64,000 nucleotides of DNA from Rhodovulum kholense (lineage in GTDB: Bacteria > Pseudomonadota > Alphaproteobacteria > Rhodobacterales > Rhodobacteraceae), in the NCBI RefSeq assembly GCF_003053725.1, contig NZ_QAYC01000002.1, positions 124,001-188,000 on the forward strand. Direction: 5' to 3'. The position numbers and the translations under genes are program-made. The notes below the pieces were generated by a model. The model was not told the origin of the DNA, made no database searches, and saw only the letters and a list, made by a program, of their open reading frames with translations. How positions within the stretch are numbered: position 1 is the first letter of the stretch; each line of letters starts with the position of its first letter. This document shows, piece by piece, positions 55,542 through 64,000 of the stretch.

Positions 55542-57779
55542 TCAAGATCGGCTTCTTTCCATCTGCGGCAATTCGCCGGATGCGGCAACAAGCGCCTGAC
55601 CCAGCGCCAATCCGCCGTCGTTCGCCGGAGTATCCCTATGGATCAAGACTTTGACGCTGCGTAAGGCGGACAGCGTTTCGGACAGCAGCCGCGCGTTCTG
55701 AAAACAGCCGCCCGACAGCGCAACAGCGCGCGCCTGGCCGGTCTCGACAAGGACTCTGGCCGGTTTGGCAAAGGCCCGCGCCAGACCGGCATGGACTCGG
55801 GCCGCGATCAGAGGCTTCGGGCAGCCCGCGCCGAGGTCTGCAACCATAGCGCGAATCACTGGCGCCGGATCGAGCCCCTCGAAGGCATAGGGCCAATCGG
55901 CCAGAACATCGCCCGCCAGCGCCTCGAGCCGCATCGCAGCTTCGCCCTCATAGCTCTGCCGCCCGGGGCACAGCCCAAGCGCCGCTGCGACCGCATCGAA
56001 AAGCCGCCCGGCCGAGGAGGACAAGGGCGCGTTCAACCCGGCCCGGACCGCCGCCCGCACCGTGTCGCGCGGGGCGTCGGGCAACATCCGGTCCGCGACG
56101 TCGGCCAGCCCCGCCGCATCGAGCCGCATCAGCAGGTTCCGCCAGGGCTCGTGCGCCGCGGCATCGCCGCCGGGCAAAGGCGCCGGAGCCAGATGCCCCA
56201 CCCTTTCGACCGCGCGATAGTCGCCCAGCAACAGCTCGCCGCCCCAGACCGTGCCGTCGGGGCCATAGCCGGTGCCGTCCAGCACGATGCCCGCCACCGG
56301 CCCGCAATCGCGCGGCCAGCCGTTCTCGGCCAGGCAGGCGGCCAGATGGGCGTGGTGGTGCTGAACCTCAATCACGGGCAGGCCCAGGGTCCGGGCATGC
56401 TGCGTCGCGCGATAGCCGGGATGGGCGTCGCAGGCGACCCGGGCCGGGCGGTGATCGAACAGCCTGCCGTAATCGGCGATGGCGGTCAGGAATTCCTCCC
56501 AGGTCAGCGCCTCGTCCAGATCGCCCAGATGGTGCGACAGCAATGCCTGTCCGCCCTTCAAAAGACAGATCGCCGATTTCATCTGCCCGCCCAGTGCCAG
56601 CACCTGCGGCGCCTCCTCGAACCCCGCGGGCAGGGGCAGCGTGCCCGGCACCCGCCCCCGCGCCCGGCGCAGCACCATCGGCGGATCGGCCCGCTCGACG
56701 CTGTCGTCAAGCCGCCGGGCAATGCCGCGGTCATGCATCAGGAAGGCATCGGCAAAGGCCCCCAGCTTGGCCCGTGCCTCGTCATTGCCGATCGCCTGCG
56801 GCTCGCCCGACAGATTGCCCGAGGTCATCACCAACGGCCGCCCCACCGCATCGAGCAACAGGTGATGGAGCGGCGTATAGGGCAGCATGACCCCCAGATG
56901 GCGCATGCCGGGCGCGACGGTTTCGGGCAGCGCGCCAGTGCCGGGCACCAGAACGATGGGCGCCGCCGGATCGCCAAGCCGCGCCAGATCGGCCGGCGTC
57001 GGCGCGCAAAACCCCGCCAGATCGGCCGTGCGCGCCATCAGCGCGAAGGGTTTCGCAGGCCGGCGCTTGCGGGCGCGCAGCCGGTCCACCGCCTCCGCAT
57101 TGCCCGCGTCGCAGGCCAGATGGAACCCGCCCAGCCCCTTGACCGCCAGGATCGCGCCCCGGGCCAGCAGATCGGCCGCGCCCGCGACGGGATCGCCGGG
57201 CAGCTCGGCGCCGTCCCGCTCAAGCCAGAGCCGGGGCCCGCAGTCGGGGCAGGCGATGGGCTGGGCATGAAACCGGCGGTCGGCGGGATTTTGGTACTCG
57301 GCACGACAGGCGGGACACATCGGAAATTCCGCCATGGTGGTCCGGGCCCGGTCATAGGGCAACTGGCGCAGGATCGTGAAGCGCGGCCCGCATTGGGTGC
57401 AGTTGGTGAAGGCATAACCCCGCCTGCGGCCCGCGCCACGGATCTCGGCCAGACAGTCCGGGCAGGTCGCGGCGTCGGGCGCGACGCGGGTCTCGGCGCC
57501 CTGCCCGCGGCTGGGCACGATGGCGAAGGTTTCGGGCACGACGGCAACGGCCCAGTCCCGCGCCTCCACCGCGTCGATACGGGCCAGCGCTGGCGCCCGC
57601 GCGGTCAGCGCCGCCTGAAAAGCCACGAGATCGCCGCCCGCAACGCGGATCAGCACCCCTTCGGCATCGTTGAAAACCTCGCCGCGCAGGCCGAATTCCT
57701 GCGCAAGCTGCCAGACGAAGGGGCGAAAGCCCACGCCCTGCACCTGGCCCCGGACCCTGATCTCGAGGCCGGTTTCCAC
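55542..57779 (-). CDS. hypF: HypF, carbamoyltransferase for hydrogenase maturation
   Basis: This 745-residue protein makes the thiocarbamoyl group on HypE from carbamoyl phosphate and ATP. It has an N-terminal acylphosphatase domain (RVRGQVQGVGFRPFVW), two zinc-finger pairs (Cys106/109/127/130 and Cys155/158/177/180), a YrdC-like domain, and a Kae1-like domain with the metal motif HHHAH (474-478). The start is GTG at 57779, one base after the hupV stop codon, with normal homology from there on. Confidence 0.95.
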   Translation of the reverse strand: METGLEIRVRGQVQGVGFRPFVWQLAQEFGLRGEVFNDAEGVLIRVAGGDLVAFQAALTARAPALARIDAVEARDWAVAVVPETFAIVPSRGQGAETRVAPDAATCPDCLAEIRGAGRRRGYAFTNCTQCGPRFTILRQLPYDRARTTMAEFPMCPACRAEYQNPADRRFHAQPIACPDCGPRLWLERDGAELPGDPVAGAADLLARGAILAVKGLGGFHLACDAGNAEAVDRLRARKRRPAKPFALMARTADLAGFCAPTPADLARLGDPAAPIVLVPGTGALPETVAPGMRHLGVMLPYTPLHHLLLDAVGRPLVMTSGNLSGEPQAIGNDEARAKLGAFADAFLMHDRGIARRLDDSVERADPPMVLRRARGRVPGTLPLPAGFEEAPQVLALGGQMKSAICLLKGGQALLSHHLGDLDEALTWEEFLTAIADYGRLFDHRPARVACDAHPGYRATQHARTLGLPVIEVQHHHAHLAACLAENGWPRDCGPVAGIVLDGTGYGPDGTVWGGELLLGDYRAVERVGHLAPAPLPGGDAAAHEPWRNLLMRLDAAGLADVADRMLPDAPRDTVRAAVRAGLNAPLSSSAGRLFDAVAAALGLCPGRQSYEGEAAMRLEALAGDVLADWPYAFEGLDPAPVIRAMVADLGAGCPKPLIAARVHAGLARAFAKPARVLVETGQARAVALSGGCFQNARLLSETLSALRSVKVLIHRDTPANDGGLALGQALVAASGELPQMERSRS

Positions 57780-57780
57780 C

Positions 57781-59208
57781 CTAATGCACCGTACAGACCA
57801 TGCAGGGATCGAAGCTGCGCACGATATGCTGAACCGATAGCGGCGTGTCCTCGCCCGGCGCGACCGGCGCGCCTTCCAGCGCGGCCTCCAGCGGACCGGG
57901 GGCGCCCGAGGCATCGCGCGGGCTGAAATTCCAGGTGGTGGGCGCCACGATCTGATAGGCGGCGATGCGGCCGCTCTCGACCCTCAGCCAATGGCCCAGC
58001 GCACCGCGCGCGGCCTCGACGAGGCCTGCGCCCGCACCGTCGCGGATCTCGGGCGCGGGGTCCATGAAGGCGGCGCCGGGGTCGAGGGCGCGCACCAGGT
58101 CCTCCATCAGGATCTGGGTCCGCGCGAGGTCCAGCAGCCGCCCCGCGACCCGGGCCAGAACGCCGCCCCCCGCCAGATCGCGGGCCAGCGGATGGCCCGC
58201 CACGACCTGCCGCGCCAGTGCGCCGGTCTCGTAGCCGAGCCCGCCCAACCGCGGCGCCTTGCACCAGCTGTAGGCGGTCTCGCGCATCTCGTCGTCGGGC
58301 AGGGTCTTGCCCGCGGCCGGATGCGCGGCGCCGCCCAGCATCCAGGCATGCGAGACATCCTCGACCATCCCGCCAAGATCGAGAGGCGACAGCCCGCCCG
58401 CGCGCCAGATCCCCGGCGCAAAACCGTATCCATCGGCCAGCGGATAGGCCCCGAAGGACAGATACCGCCCCGCCCCCCGGCCCAGCGCGTCGAGATCGAG
58501 ATCGGCGGCGATCTCCAGAAACAGCCCGGCATCGCCCTGCGCCCAGCGCATCAGCGCGGCGCGGGTCTCAAGGGCTGCGAAGGCTTCGAGCGGGGCACCG
58601 AACAGCGTTCCTTCCAGATAGCGACGGAAGGCGGTGAGCGTCGCCATGATCCGCACCTTGTCGCGCGGGCCGGGCGCGCGGGTGACGCCGCCGGGCTGGA
58701 TCGCCAGCGTATGGGGCCACTTGCCCGCCAGGGTGCCGAGGATATGCAGAAGGGCCGCCCGCGCCTCGATGGCCGCGCGCTGGGCCGTGCCCGCGCCTGA
58801 CGTGAAGCGCTCGACCGCGCGGGGATGCCAGGGACGGTCGGCATAGGCGGGCCGCGCGAAATCGGGCATGAAGAACAGGTTGAAATGGAAAAGGTGGTCC
58901 GAGACGTTCTCGACCGCATGGATCAGTGCGGCCATCGCGGCGCCCTGCGGCGCAGGTGTGTGGCCGCCCGCCGCAGCGAGCGCCCGCGCCGCCGCCGCCG
59001 ACTGGCTGATCGAGCAGATGCCGCAGATCCTGGGCGTCAGCGTCAGCGCGTCCGAGGCCGGGCGCCCCAGCAGCATCCGTTCGAACCCGCGATAAAGCGG
59101 CGCGTTCACCCGCGCGGCACGCACCCGGCCGTCCTCGACATCGAGATGCACCTCGAGATCGCCCTCGACCCGGTTGAAGGGGCCGACGATCAGCCGTGCG
59201 CCGGTCAT
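57781..59208 (-). CDS. hupV: HupV, large subunit of the H2-sensing regulatory hydrogenase
   Basis: This 475-residue NiFe subunit of the sensor HupUV has nickel cysteines in RICGICSISQS and in DPCMVCTVH at the very end. It stops right after the last His, without the peptide that HupD cuts from HupL, as expected of regulatory hydrogenases, which mature without proteolysis. It overlaps hupU by four bases and is followed by hypF. Confidence 0.95.
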   Translation of the reverse strand: MTGARLIVGPFNRVEGDLEVHLDVEDGRVRAARVNAPLYRGFERMLLGRPASDALTLTPRICGICSISQSAAAARALAAAGGHTPAPQGAAMAALIHAVENVSDHLFHFNLFFMPDFARPAYADRPWHPRAVERFTSGAGTAQRAAIEARAALLHILGTLAGKWPHTLAIQPGGVTRAPGPRDKVRIMATLTAFRRYLEGTLFGAPLEAFAALETRAALMRWAQGDAGLFLEIAADLDLDALGRGAGRYLSFGAYPLADGYGFAPGIWRAGGLSPLDLGGMVEDVSHAWMLGGAAHPAAGKTLPDDEMRETAYSWCKAPRLGGLGYETGALARQVVAGHPLARDLAGGGVLARVAGRLLDLARTQILMEDLVRALDPGAAFMDPAPEIRDGAGAGLVEAARGALGHWLRVESGRIAAYQIVAPTTWNFSPRDASGAPGPLEAALEGAPVAPGEDTPLSVQHIVRSFDPCMVCTVH

Positions 59209-60197
59209 GTGCGGGGCTTCCTCGGTCCGGGCAGCACCTCGACCCGGTCGGAGACGGCGTTCCTCGACAGCCGCTCGGGCGTCGCGGCCTTCGACAGCGA
59301 GGCCAGCGCCATGAACCAGGCCTTCGGCATGTCGGCGGGCAGGCCCACGGGGATGCCCGCGACTTTGGGCGTCGCGGTGAAGGCGTGGCGCGGCTCCTCG
59401 AATTCGGGCGCGGTGCAGGAGATGCAGGGATAGCCCGCCCGGGTACAGCTGCCCTGCCCGTTCCAGGGCCGGATGTTGCAATCGCCCACCGCCTGGGTGC
59501 CGACGCAGCCCAGATGCTCCATCATGCAGCCCATCTCGCACAGCGTGGTGGCGCTGGCCTTGTATTCGTAGAACTCGTTGCGCGGACAGCCGTGATGCAC
59601 CAGATGCTCGGCATAAAAGCGGGGCCGGGCAAAATCGTCGAGATCGGCAGGGCCGAGCGCGCCCGCCGCCAGCAGCATCAGCGTCTCGCCGACCCAGTCG
59701 GGATGGGTCGGACAGCCCGCCACGTTGATCACCGGCAAGCCGCCCCGGCCGCGGAAATCGGCCGCGAGGATGCCGCCCGGATGCGCGCCCTCGAATTGCA
59801 GCCCGGCCGCGTCCGAGGGGTTGCCGCCCGCGCTGGTCACACCGCCGAAGGCCGCGCAGGACCCCACCGCCACCACATGCTCGGCACGATGCGCCAGCCG
59901 GTCGACCCAGTCGAGCATCGACCGTCCGGTGCCCGACAGCATCTGGTAGCGCCCGGTGCCGTTCGGCCCGCGCGCGACCGCCCCCTCGACGCAAAGGATG
60001 TCGAGCGGGATCTCGCCCTCGGCCGCCCGGTCCAGAAGCGCGCCCGCCTCGGCCCCGGTTTCGACGGAAAGCGAGGGATGCCAGAGAAACCGGAGCCCCG
60101 CGCCCACCATCAGATCGGGCAGCGAGGGGCTTTCGGCGCAAAGCAGCGACATGGTGCAGCCGCCGCAGCCCGCCGCCTGCAACCAGAGCACATTCAT
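59205..60197 (-). CDS. hupU: HupU, small subunit of the H2-sensing regulatory hydrogenase
   Basis: This 330-residue iron-sulfur subunit has no Tat signal and no membrane anchor; it starts directly with WLQAAGCGGCTMSLLCAES, so it stays in the cytoplasm with HupV. Cluster cysteines are in CPTHPDW, CEMGCMMEHLGC and CISCTAPEF. The pair senses H2 and acts on HupT. The ATG at 60197 overlaps the hupT stop codon. Confidence 0.95.
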   Translation of the reverse strand: MNVLWLQAAGCGGCTMSLLCAESPSLPDLMVGAGLRFLWHPSLSVETGAEAGALLDRAAEGEIPLDILCVEGAVARGPNGTGRYQMLSGTGRSMLDWVDRLAHRAEHVVAVGSCAAFGGVTSAGGNPSDAAGLQFEGAHPGGILAADFRGRGGLPVINVAGCPTHPDWVGETLMLLAAGALGPADLDDFARPRFYAEHLVHHGCPRNEFYEYKASATTLCEMGCMMEHLGCVGTQAVGDCNIRPWNGQGSCTRAGYPCISCTAPEFEEPRHAFTATPKVAGIPVGLPADMPKAWFMALASLSKAATPERLSRNAVSDRVEVLPGPRKPRT

Positions 60198-61519
60198 GCC
60201 GCGCCCTCGGCCAGCGGCAGGTCGATGCGGAAACAGGCGCCCTTGTCGGTCGGGCAAAGCCGCAGCTGGCCGCCATGTTCCTCGGCGATCTTGGCACTGA
60301 TCGCGAGCCCAAGCCCGGTGCCCTGCCCGACCGCCTTGGTGGTGAAGAAGGGATCGAAGATCAGCGTCCGGACGGCGTCGGGCACACCCGGGCCGTCATC
60401 GGCCACGCTCAGCACCGCGCGCCCGGCTTCGGCCGCGACCGACAGATCGACATGACCGCCCTCCTCGACCGCGTCGAGCGCGTTCTGCACGAGGTTCATC
60501 ACCACCTGCTGGACATGGCCGGGACGGCCCAGCGCCATCACCGGCGCGCTGACGGGAAAGCCGATCCCGACCGCGCGTTTCGACCCGCGCATGACCCAGC
60601 TGGCGGCGATGCGGGCGGTTTCGGCCAGATCGAAGGCCTCCATTTCTCCCGCCCCGTCCGACGACAGCCGCCGCAGATCCTCGACGATGTCGCGCACCCG
60701 CTCGGCCCCGTCGCGCGCGCCCGCCACCGCCTCGCGCAGGTTGCGGATCTCGCGGTCGAGCCGCAGGTCCTCGCGCAGCCGCACCAGGTCGGCCCGGTCT
60801 GCCCCGGCCTGCACCCGGTCGAAGTAGGTCTCGAACTTGGTGGCATAGCGGTCAAGCGCATGGGCGTTGGCATAGACGAAGCTGATCGGGTTGTTCAGCT
60901 CATGCGCCACCCCCGCCAGCAACCGGCCCAGCGAGGCCAGCTTTTCGTTCCGCACCAGAAGGGTCTGCGCGGCCTTCAGCTCGTCATGGCTGGCGGCAAG
61001 CTGGGCATAGGCCTGACGCAGCTCGCCCAAGGGTCGGCCGGTCAGCACATGCCCGGTGACCCGGGCGCGCTCGTTCAGCCGGGGCGACAGCGACAGTTCC
61101 AGGGGCGTGGTGTCCCCGGCCGCGATCAGCCCGGCCTCAAGCGTGACCGGACGGCGGTCGAGTGCCGCCCGCTTCATCGCCGCGACCAGCGCCGGGCGGT
61201 CGGCTTCGGCGAAAAGCTCGGCCACCGGCCGGCCGGCAAAGCCCGCCGTCGACGCCCCGGTGCGCGCGGCGAGCGAGGCCGACACCTCCTCGACGCGGCC
61301 CGACCGCGACACCACGATCAGCACGTCCGAGACCGAGGCGAGGATCGAGCCGAGGAACGAGCGCATGGTTTCCAGTTCGGCGTTCTTGGCCTCGAGTCGT
61401 TCCTGATAGTCGATGAGATCGGCATAGGTGCGGTCGACGGCGGACAGCACCTCGGCCCAGACCGCGTCCGAAAACTCGCCCTCGCCGGAGACGAGGCCCC
61501 TGGTGATGTCCCGCGCCAT
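60194..61519 (-). CDS. hupT: HupT, H2-responsive sensor histidine kinase
   Basis: This 441-residue soluble kinase has an N-terminal helical part and a PAS-like domain (about residues 50-160). The phospho-acceptor is His206 in GVAHELNNPISF, and the ATP-binding core shows NLVQNALDA, DDGPGVP and GQGTGLGLAIS. In Rhodobacter capsulatus it phosphorylates, and so inactivates, HupR when H2 is absent. AGGAGGACC precedes the ATG at 61519. An upstream deaminase gene ends 47 bases away, leaving little room for a separate promoter. Confidence 0.95.
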   Translation of the reverse strand: MARDITRGLVSGEGEFSDAVWAEVLSAVDRTYADLIDYQERLEAKNAELETMRSFLGSILASVSDVLIVVSRSGRVEEVSASLAARTGASTAGFAGRPVAELFAEADRPALVAAMKRAALDRRPVTLEAGLIAAGDTTPLELSLSPRLNERARVTGHVLTGRPLGELRQAYAQLAASHDELKAAQTLLVRNEKLASLGRLLAGVAHELNNPISFVYANAHALDRYATKFETYFDRVQAGADRADLVRLREDLRLDREIRNLREAVAGARDGAERVRDIVEDLRRLSSDGAGEMEAFDLAETARIAASWVMRGSKRAVGIGFPVSAPVMALGRPGHVQQVVMNLVQNALDAVEEGGHVDLSVAAEAGRAVLSVADDGPGVPDAVRTLIFDPFFTTKAVGQGTGLGLAISAKIAEEHGGQLRLCPTDKGACFRIDLPLAEGAA

Positions 61520-61566
61520 CGGTCCTCCTTCAGGCGGAGGATACAGGCCGCGTCGGCCGCCGCAAA

Positions 61567-62850
61567 TCAATTCGCGTGGTGGCGGCGGCGCACGCCCGCC
61601 GGGCGTCCCGGCAGGTCGAGCCTCGCATCGGCTCGCGGCGTCTCGGACACCACCCTGCCTTTCGAGATCACCGCCAGCCGGGCGGGCCGCAGCCGGATCG
61701 CCTCGATCGCGTCGCCCGCATCGAGGATCACCAGCGAGGCCCGGGCGCCCTCGTAAAGCCCGTAGCCCTCCAGATGCAGGATCTTCGCGCTTTCGGTGGT
61801 GGCCATCTCGAAGCAGAGCCGCATCTCGGCGGGCGAGGTCATCTGCGCCACATGCAGCCCCATGAAGGCCACGTCCAGCATGTCGGCGGTGCCCAGCGGA
61901 TACCACGGGTCGCGGACGCAATCCTGGCCCCAGCCGACGGTGATGCCATGGGCCTGCATCTCCCTCACCCGGGTCAGGCCGCGCCGTTTCGGGAAACTGT
62001 CGTGGCGGCCCTGGATCACGATGTTGATCAGCGGGTTCGGCACCGCCGACAGGCCCGCCTCGGCCATCAGCGGCAAGAGCTTGGACACATAGTAATTGTC
62101 CATCGAATGCATCGAGGTCAGGTGGCTGCCATTGACCCGGCCCTGAAGGCCCAGCCTCTGCGCCTCGTAAGCCAGCGTTTCCACATGGCGGCTGAGCGGA
62201 TCGTCAGTCTCGTCGCAATGCATGTCGACCAGCAGCCCGCGCTCTGCCGCGATCTCGCACAACTCGCGGACCGAGGCGCGGCCATCTTCCATCGTGCGCT
62301 CGAAATGCGGGATGCCGCCGACCACATCGACGCCCATGTCGAGCGCGCGGAGCGTGTTGGCCTTCGCGGTCGGGTCGCGCAGGAATCCGTCTTGCGGGAA
62401 AGCCACCAGTTGCAGGTCGAGATAGGGTTTGACCGTCTCGCGCACCTGCAACATCGCCTCGACCCCCTTCAGGCTGTCATCGCAGGTGTCCACATGGCTG
62501 CGGATCGCCAGAAGGCCCATGCTGACCGCCCAGTCGCAATAGGCCAGCGCCCGCTCGACCATCTGATCGACGGTCGCGATCTCTTTCAGCTCGCCCCAAA
62601 GCGCGATGCCCTCCAGCAGCGTGCCCGAGGCGTTGATCCGGGGCGTGCCGTAGCTGAGCGTCGCGTCCATGTGGAAATGCGGATCGACAAAGGGCGGGCT
62701 GACCAGATCACCCGCCGCGTCGATCACCCGCGCGGCCGTCGAGCCCGAGAGATCGCCAATGGCGGCGATGCGGTCCTTCACGATCCCGATATCCCCCACT
62801 TTTCCGTCGGGAAGGTTGCCATCGGTGATCAGAAGGTCGAACTCGGCCAT
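61567..62850 (-). CDS. Cytosine deaminase-type amidohydrolase
   Basis: This 427-residue metal-dependent deaminase resembles CodA: metal ligands in VDPHFHMDATLSYG, DMHCDETDD and HLTSMHSM, and the catalytic Asp in GWGQDCVRDPWYPLG. It likely deaminates cytosine or a related base or creatinine-like substrate. It starts immediately after the ABC permease stop codon (zero-base gap), so it likely acts on a compound imported by that transporter. Confidence 0.86.
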   Translation of the reverse strand: MAEFDLLITDGNLPDGKVGDIGIVKDRIAAIGDLSGSTAARVIDAAGDLVSPPFVDPHFHMDATLSYGTPRINASGTLLEGIALWGELKEIATVDQMVERALAYCDWAVSMGLLAIRSHVDTCDDSLKGVEAMLQVRETVKPYLDLQLVAFPQDGFLRDPTAKANTLRALDMGVDVVGGIPHFERTMEDGRASVRELCEIAAERGLLVDMHCDETDDPLSRHVETLAYEAQRLGLQGRVNGSHLTSMHSMDNYYVSKLLPLMAEAGLSAVPNPLINIVIQGRHDSFPKRRGLTRVREMQAHGITVGWGQDCVRDPWYPLGTADMLDVAFMGLHVAQMTSPAEMRLCFEMATTESAKILHLEGYGLYEGARASLVILDAGDAIEAIRLRPARLAVISKGRVVSETPRADARLDLPGRPAGVRRRHHAN

Positions 62851-63795
62851 TTAGCGGTCTCCGCGATTATAGGGTGTCATCAGGGCGGCAGGCACCTCGG
62901 CCCGGCGCGACATCAGGACCAGCGCCAGGATCGACAGCGCATAGGGCACCATCAGGAAGACCTGATAGGGTATGTCGGCGCCCAGAGGCGTCTGCTGAAG
63001 CCTGATCTGTAGGGCGTCGAAGCCCGCGAACAAGAGCGCGCCCACCAACGCCTTGCCGGGACGCCAGGCGCCGAAGACGACCAGCGCGATGCAGATCCAG
63101 CCGCGCCCGTTCACCATCTCGAAGAAGAAGGAGGAAAAGGCCGACATGGTCAGGAAGGCGCCGCCCATGGCCATCAGGCCCGAGCCCGCCATCACCGCGC
63201 CGATGCGGATCGCGGTGACCGACAGGCCCTGCGCCTCGACCGCCGAGGGGTTCTCGCCCGCGGCCCTCAGCGCCAGCCCCAGCGGGGTGCGATAGAGGAT
63301 CAGCGCGACGGCGATCACGGTCGCGAAGGCCAGATAGGTCAGCGCCGTCTGGGAAAAGAGCGCCTCGCCGAAGAAAGGCAGATCCGAGAGCCCGGGGATG
63401 TGGACGGGCTGGAACGGCTCGATCCGGGGCGGGCTGGTGACCTCGGGCAGCGACAGGCGGTAGGCATAATAGGCGCTGGAGGTCGCGAGCATAGTGATGC
63501 CGAGGCCCACGACGTGCTGAGACAGCCCGAAGGGCACGGTCAGAAGCCCGTGCAGCGCGCCGAAGGCCATGCCGGTCAGAAGCGCGACCAGCAGCCCCGG
63601 CCAGAGCCCGAGCCCCGCATAGACGGCCATCCAGCCCGCGAAGGCGCCCGCGACCATGATCCCCTCGATCCCGAGGTTCAGAACGCCCGCGCGTTCGCAG
63701 ATGAGTTCCCCCATGGTGGCGAAGATCAGCGGCGAGGCGATGCGCAGCACGGCAGCCCAGAAGCTGGCCGACAGAAGGATGTCGAGGATCTCCAT
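62851..63795 (-). CDS. ABC transporter permease, nucleoside/base type
   Basis: This 314-residue inner-membrane permease of the branched-chain amino acid/monosaccharide permease superfamily resembles the NupQ/YufQ group for nucleosides. It has about eight hydrophobic segments, with GELICERAGVLNLGIEGIMV near the start, and GENPSAVEAQGLSV as the loop that meets the ATPase. The stop codon abuts the deaminase start, and its own start overlaps the next permease stop by one base, so the three form an operon. Confidence 0.88.
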   Translation of the reverse strand: MEILDILLSASFWAAVLRIASPLIFATMGELICERAGVLNLGIEGIMVAGAFAGWMAVYAGLGLWPGLLVALLTGMAFGALHGLLTVPFGLSQHVVGLGITMLATSSAYYAYRLSLPEVTSPPRIEPFQPVHIPGLSDLPFFGEALFSQTALTYLAFATVIAVALILYRTPLGLALRAAGENPSAVEAQGLSVTAIRIGAVMAGSGLMAMGGAFLTMSAFSSFFFEMVNGRGWICIALVVFGAWRPGKALVGALLFAGFDALQIRLQQTPLGADIPYQVFLMVPYALSILALVLMSRRAEVPAALMTPYNRGDR

Positions 63796-64000
63796 CAGCC
63801 CCTCACCACGCGGAATTTCGTCAGCAGGATCGCCAGCACCATCGACAGCAGCGCCACCGCGACCGAGATATCGGCGATATAGGTGGGCACGTCGGCCGCG
63901 CGGCTCATGCTGTTGGCGCCGACGAATACGCCCGCCACGAAGATCGCCGAGACGACGACGCCCAGCGGGTGCAGAAGCGCCAGCATGGCGACGACGATGC
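63795..64000 (-). CDS. ABC transporter permease, C-terminal part (runs off the window)
   Basis: This is the last 68 codons of a second permease, partner of the one at 62851 (NupP/YufP-like). It has membrane segments LLHPLGVVVSAIFVAGVFVG and ISVAVALLSMVLAILL and ends TKFRVVRG. The frame has no stop before base 64000, so the gene continues beyond the window. An ATPase and a BMP-type binding protein are expected further on. Confidence 0.8.
   Translation of the reverse strand, partial: IVVAMLALLHPLGVVVSAIFVAGVFVGANSMSRAADVPTYIADISVAVALLSMVLAILLTKFRVVRG

Overview
The window is a GC-rich chromosomal segment from an alphaproteobacterium, most likely a member of the Rhodobacteraceae close to the purple non-sulfur genera Rhodobacter and Rhodovulum. 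The grounds are the order of its hydrogenase genes (hupTUV, hypF, hupSL, hupC, hupDFGHJK, hypAB, hupR, hypCDE), which matches the arrangement known from Rhodobacter capsulatus, an FdVI-type [2Fe-2S] ferredoxin, a complete short-chain polyhydroxyalkanoate (PHA) locus, a SAM-II riboswitch and an alphaproteobacterial SOS box (GTTC-N7-GTTC). No rRNA, tRNA, CRISPR array, insertion sequence, phage gene or attachment site was recognised. Genes are densely packed and many overlap by 1 to 4 bases.

1 to 41.4 kb is mostly core metabolism. It opens with a trkH fragment, folE2, and metZ under a SAM-II riboswitch followed by an intrinsic terminator. Then come an alpha/beta hydrolase, a glutathione S-transferase, yciB, an EamA transporter, ftsY with a long Pro/Glu-rich N-terminus, xseA, purD, and a second EamA transporter. 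An FG-GAP protein is coupled to the ferredoxin. Next to it is a small LexA-box gene encoding only the OB-fold domain of a DnaE2-type polymerase, apparently on a leaderless transcript. After this lie a DegP-like protease with hflK, hflC and a DUF2065 gene, gor and rpiA, a MarR regulator divergent from a membrane protein across two matching palindromes, and sdaA. The PHA locus follows: phaR, phaP, phaC and divergent phaZ, with PhaR-type operators. Then an aminotransferase, a DASS-type transporter, a YmdB-like phosphodiesterase, 5-formyl-THF cyclo-ligase, mgtE, an 8-oxoguanine deaminase, a HisN-type phosphatase, an XRE regulator, a quinone oxidoreductase, a LysR regulator, a DUF1127 protein and a Bax-inhibitor-1 protein.

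41.7 to 61.5 kb is a complete uptake [NiFe]-hydrogenase island on the minus strand. HupU/HupV form an H2-sensing hydrogenase that talks to the kinase HupT and the response regulator HupR. HupS/HupL is the membrane-bound enzyme, joined to quinone reduction by cytochrome b HupC. HupE probably imports nickel. HupD, F, G, H, J, K and HypA to HypF build and insert the NiFe(CN)2CO centre and process HupL. Points of note are a TTG start for hupS, hupE placed between hupL and hupC, a HupR whose sigma-54 contact loop and Walker B site have decayed, and a perfect stem-loop between hupC and hupD.

61.5 to 64 kb carries a cytosine-deaminase-type amidohydrolase and two nucleoside-type ABC permeases on the same strand, ending only 47 bases before hupT. 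I found no clear candidate for a wholly new multi-gene system. The most novel-looking item is the LexA-box OB-fold gene at 14.4 kb.
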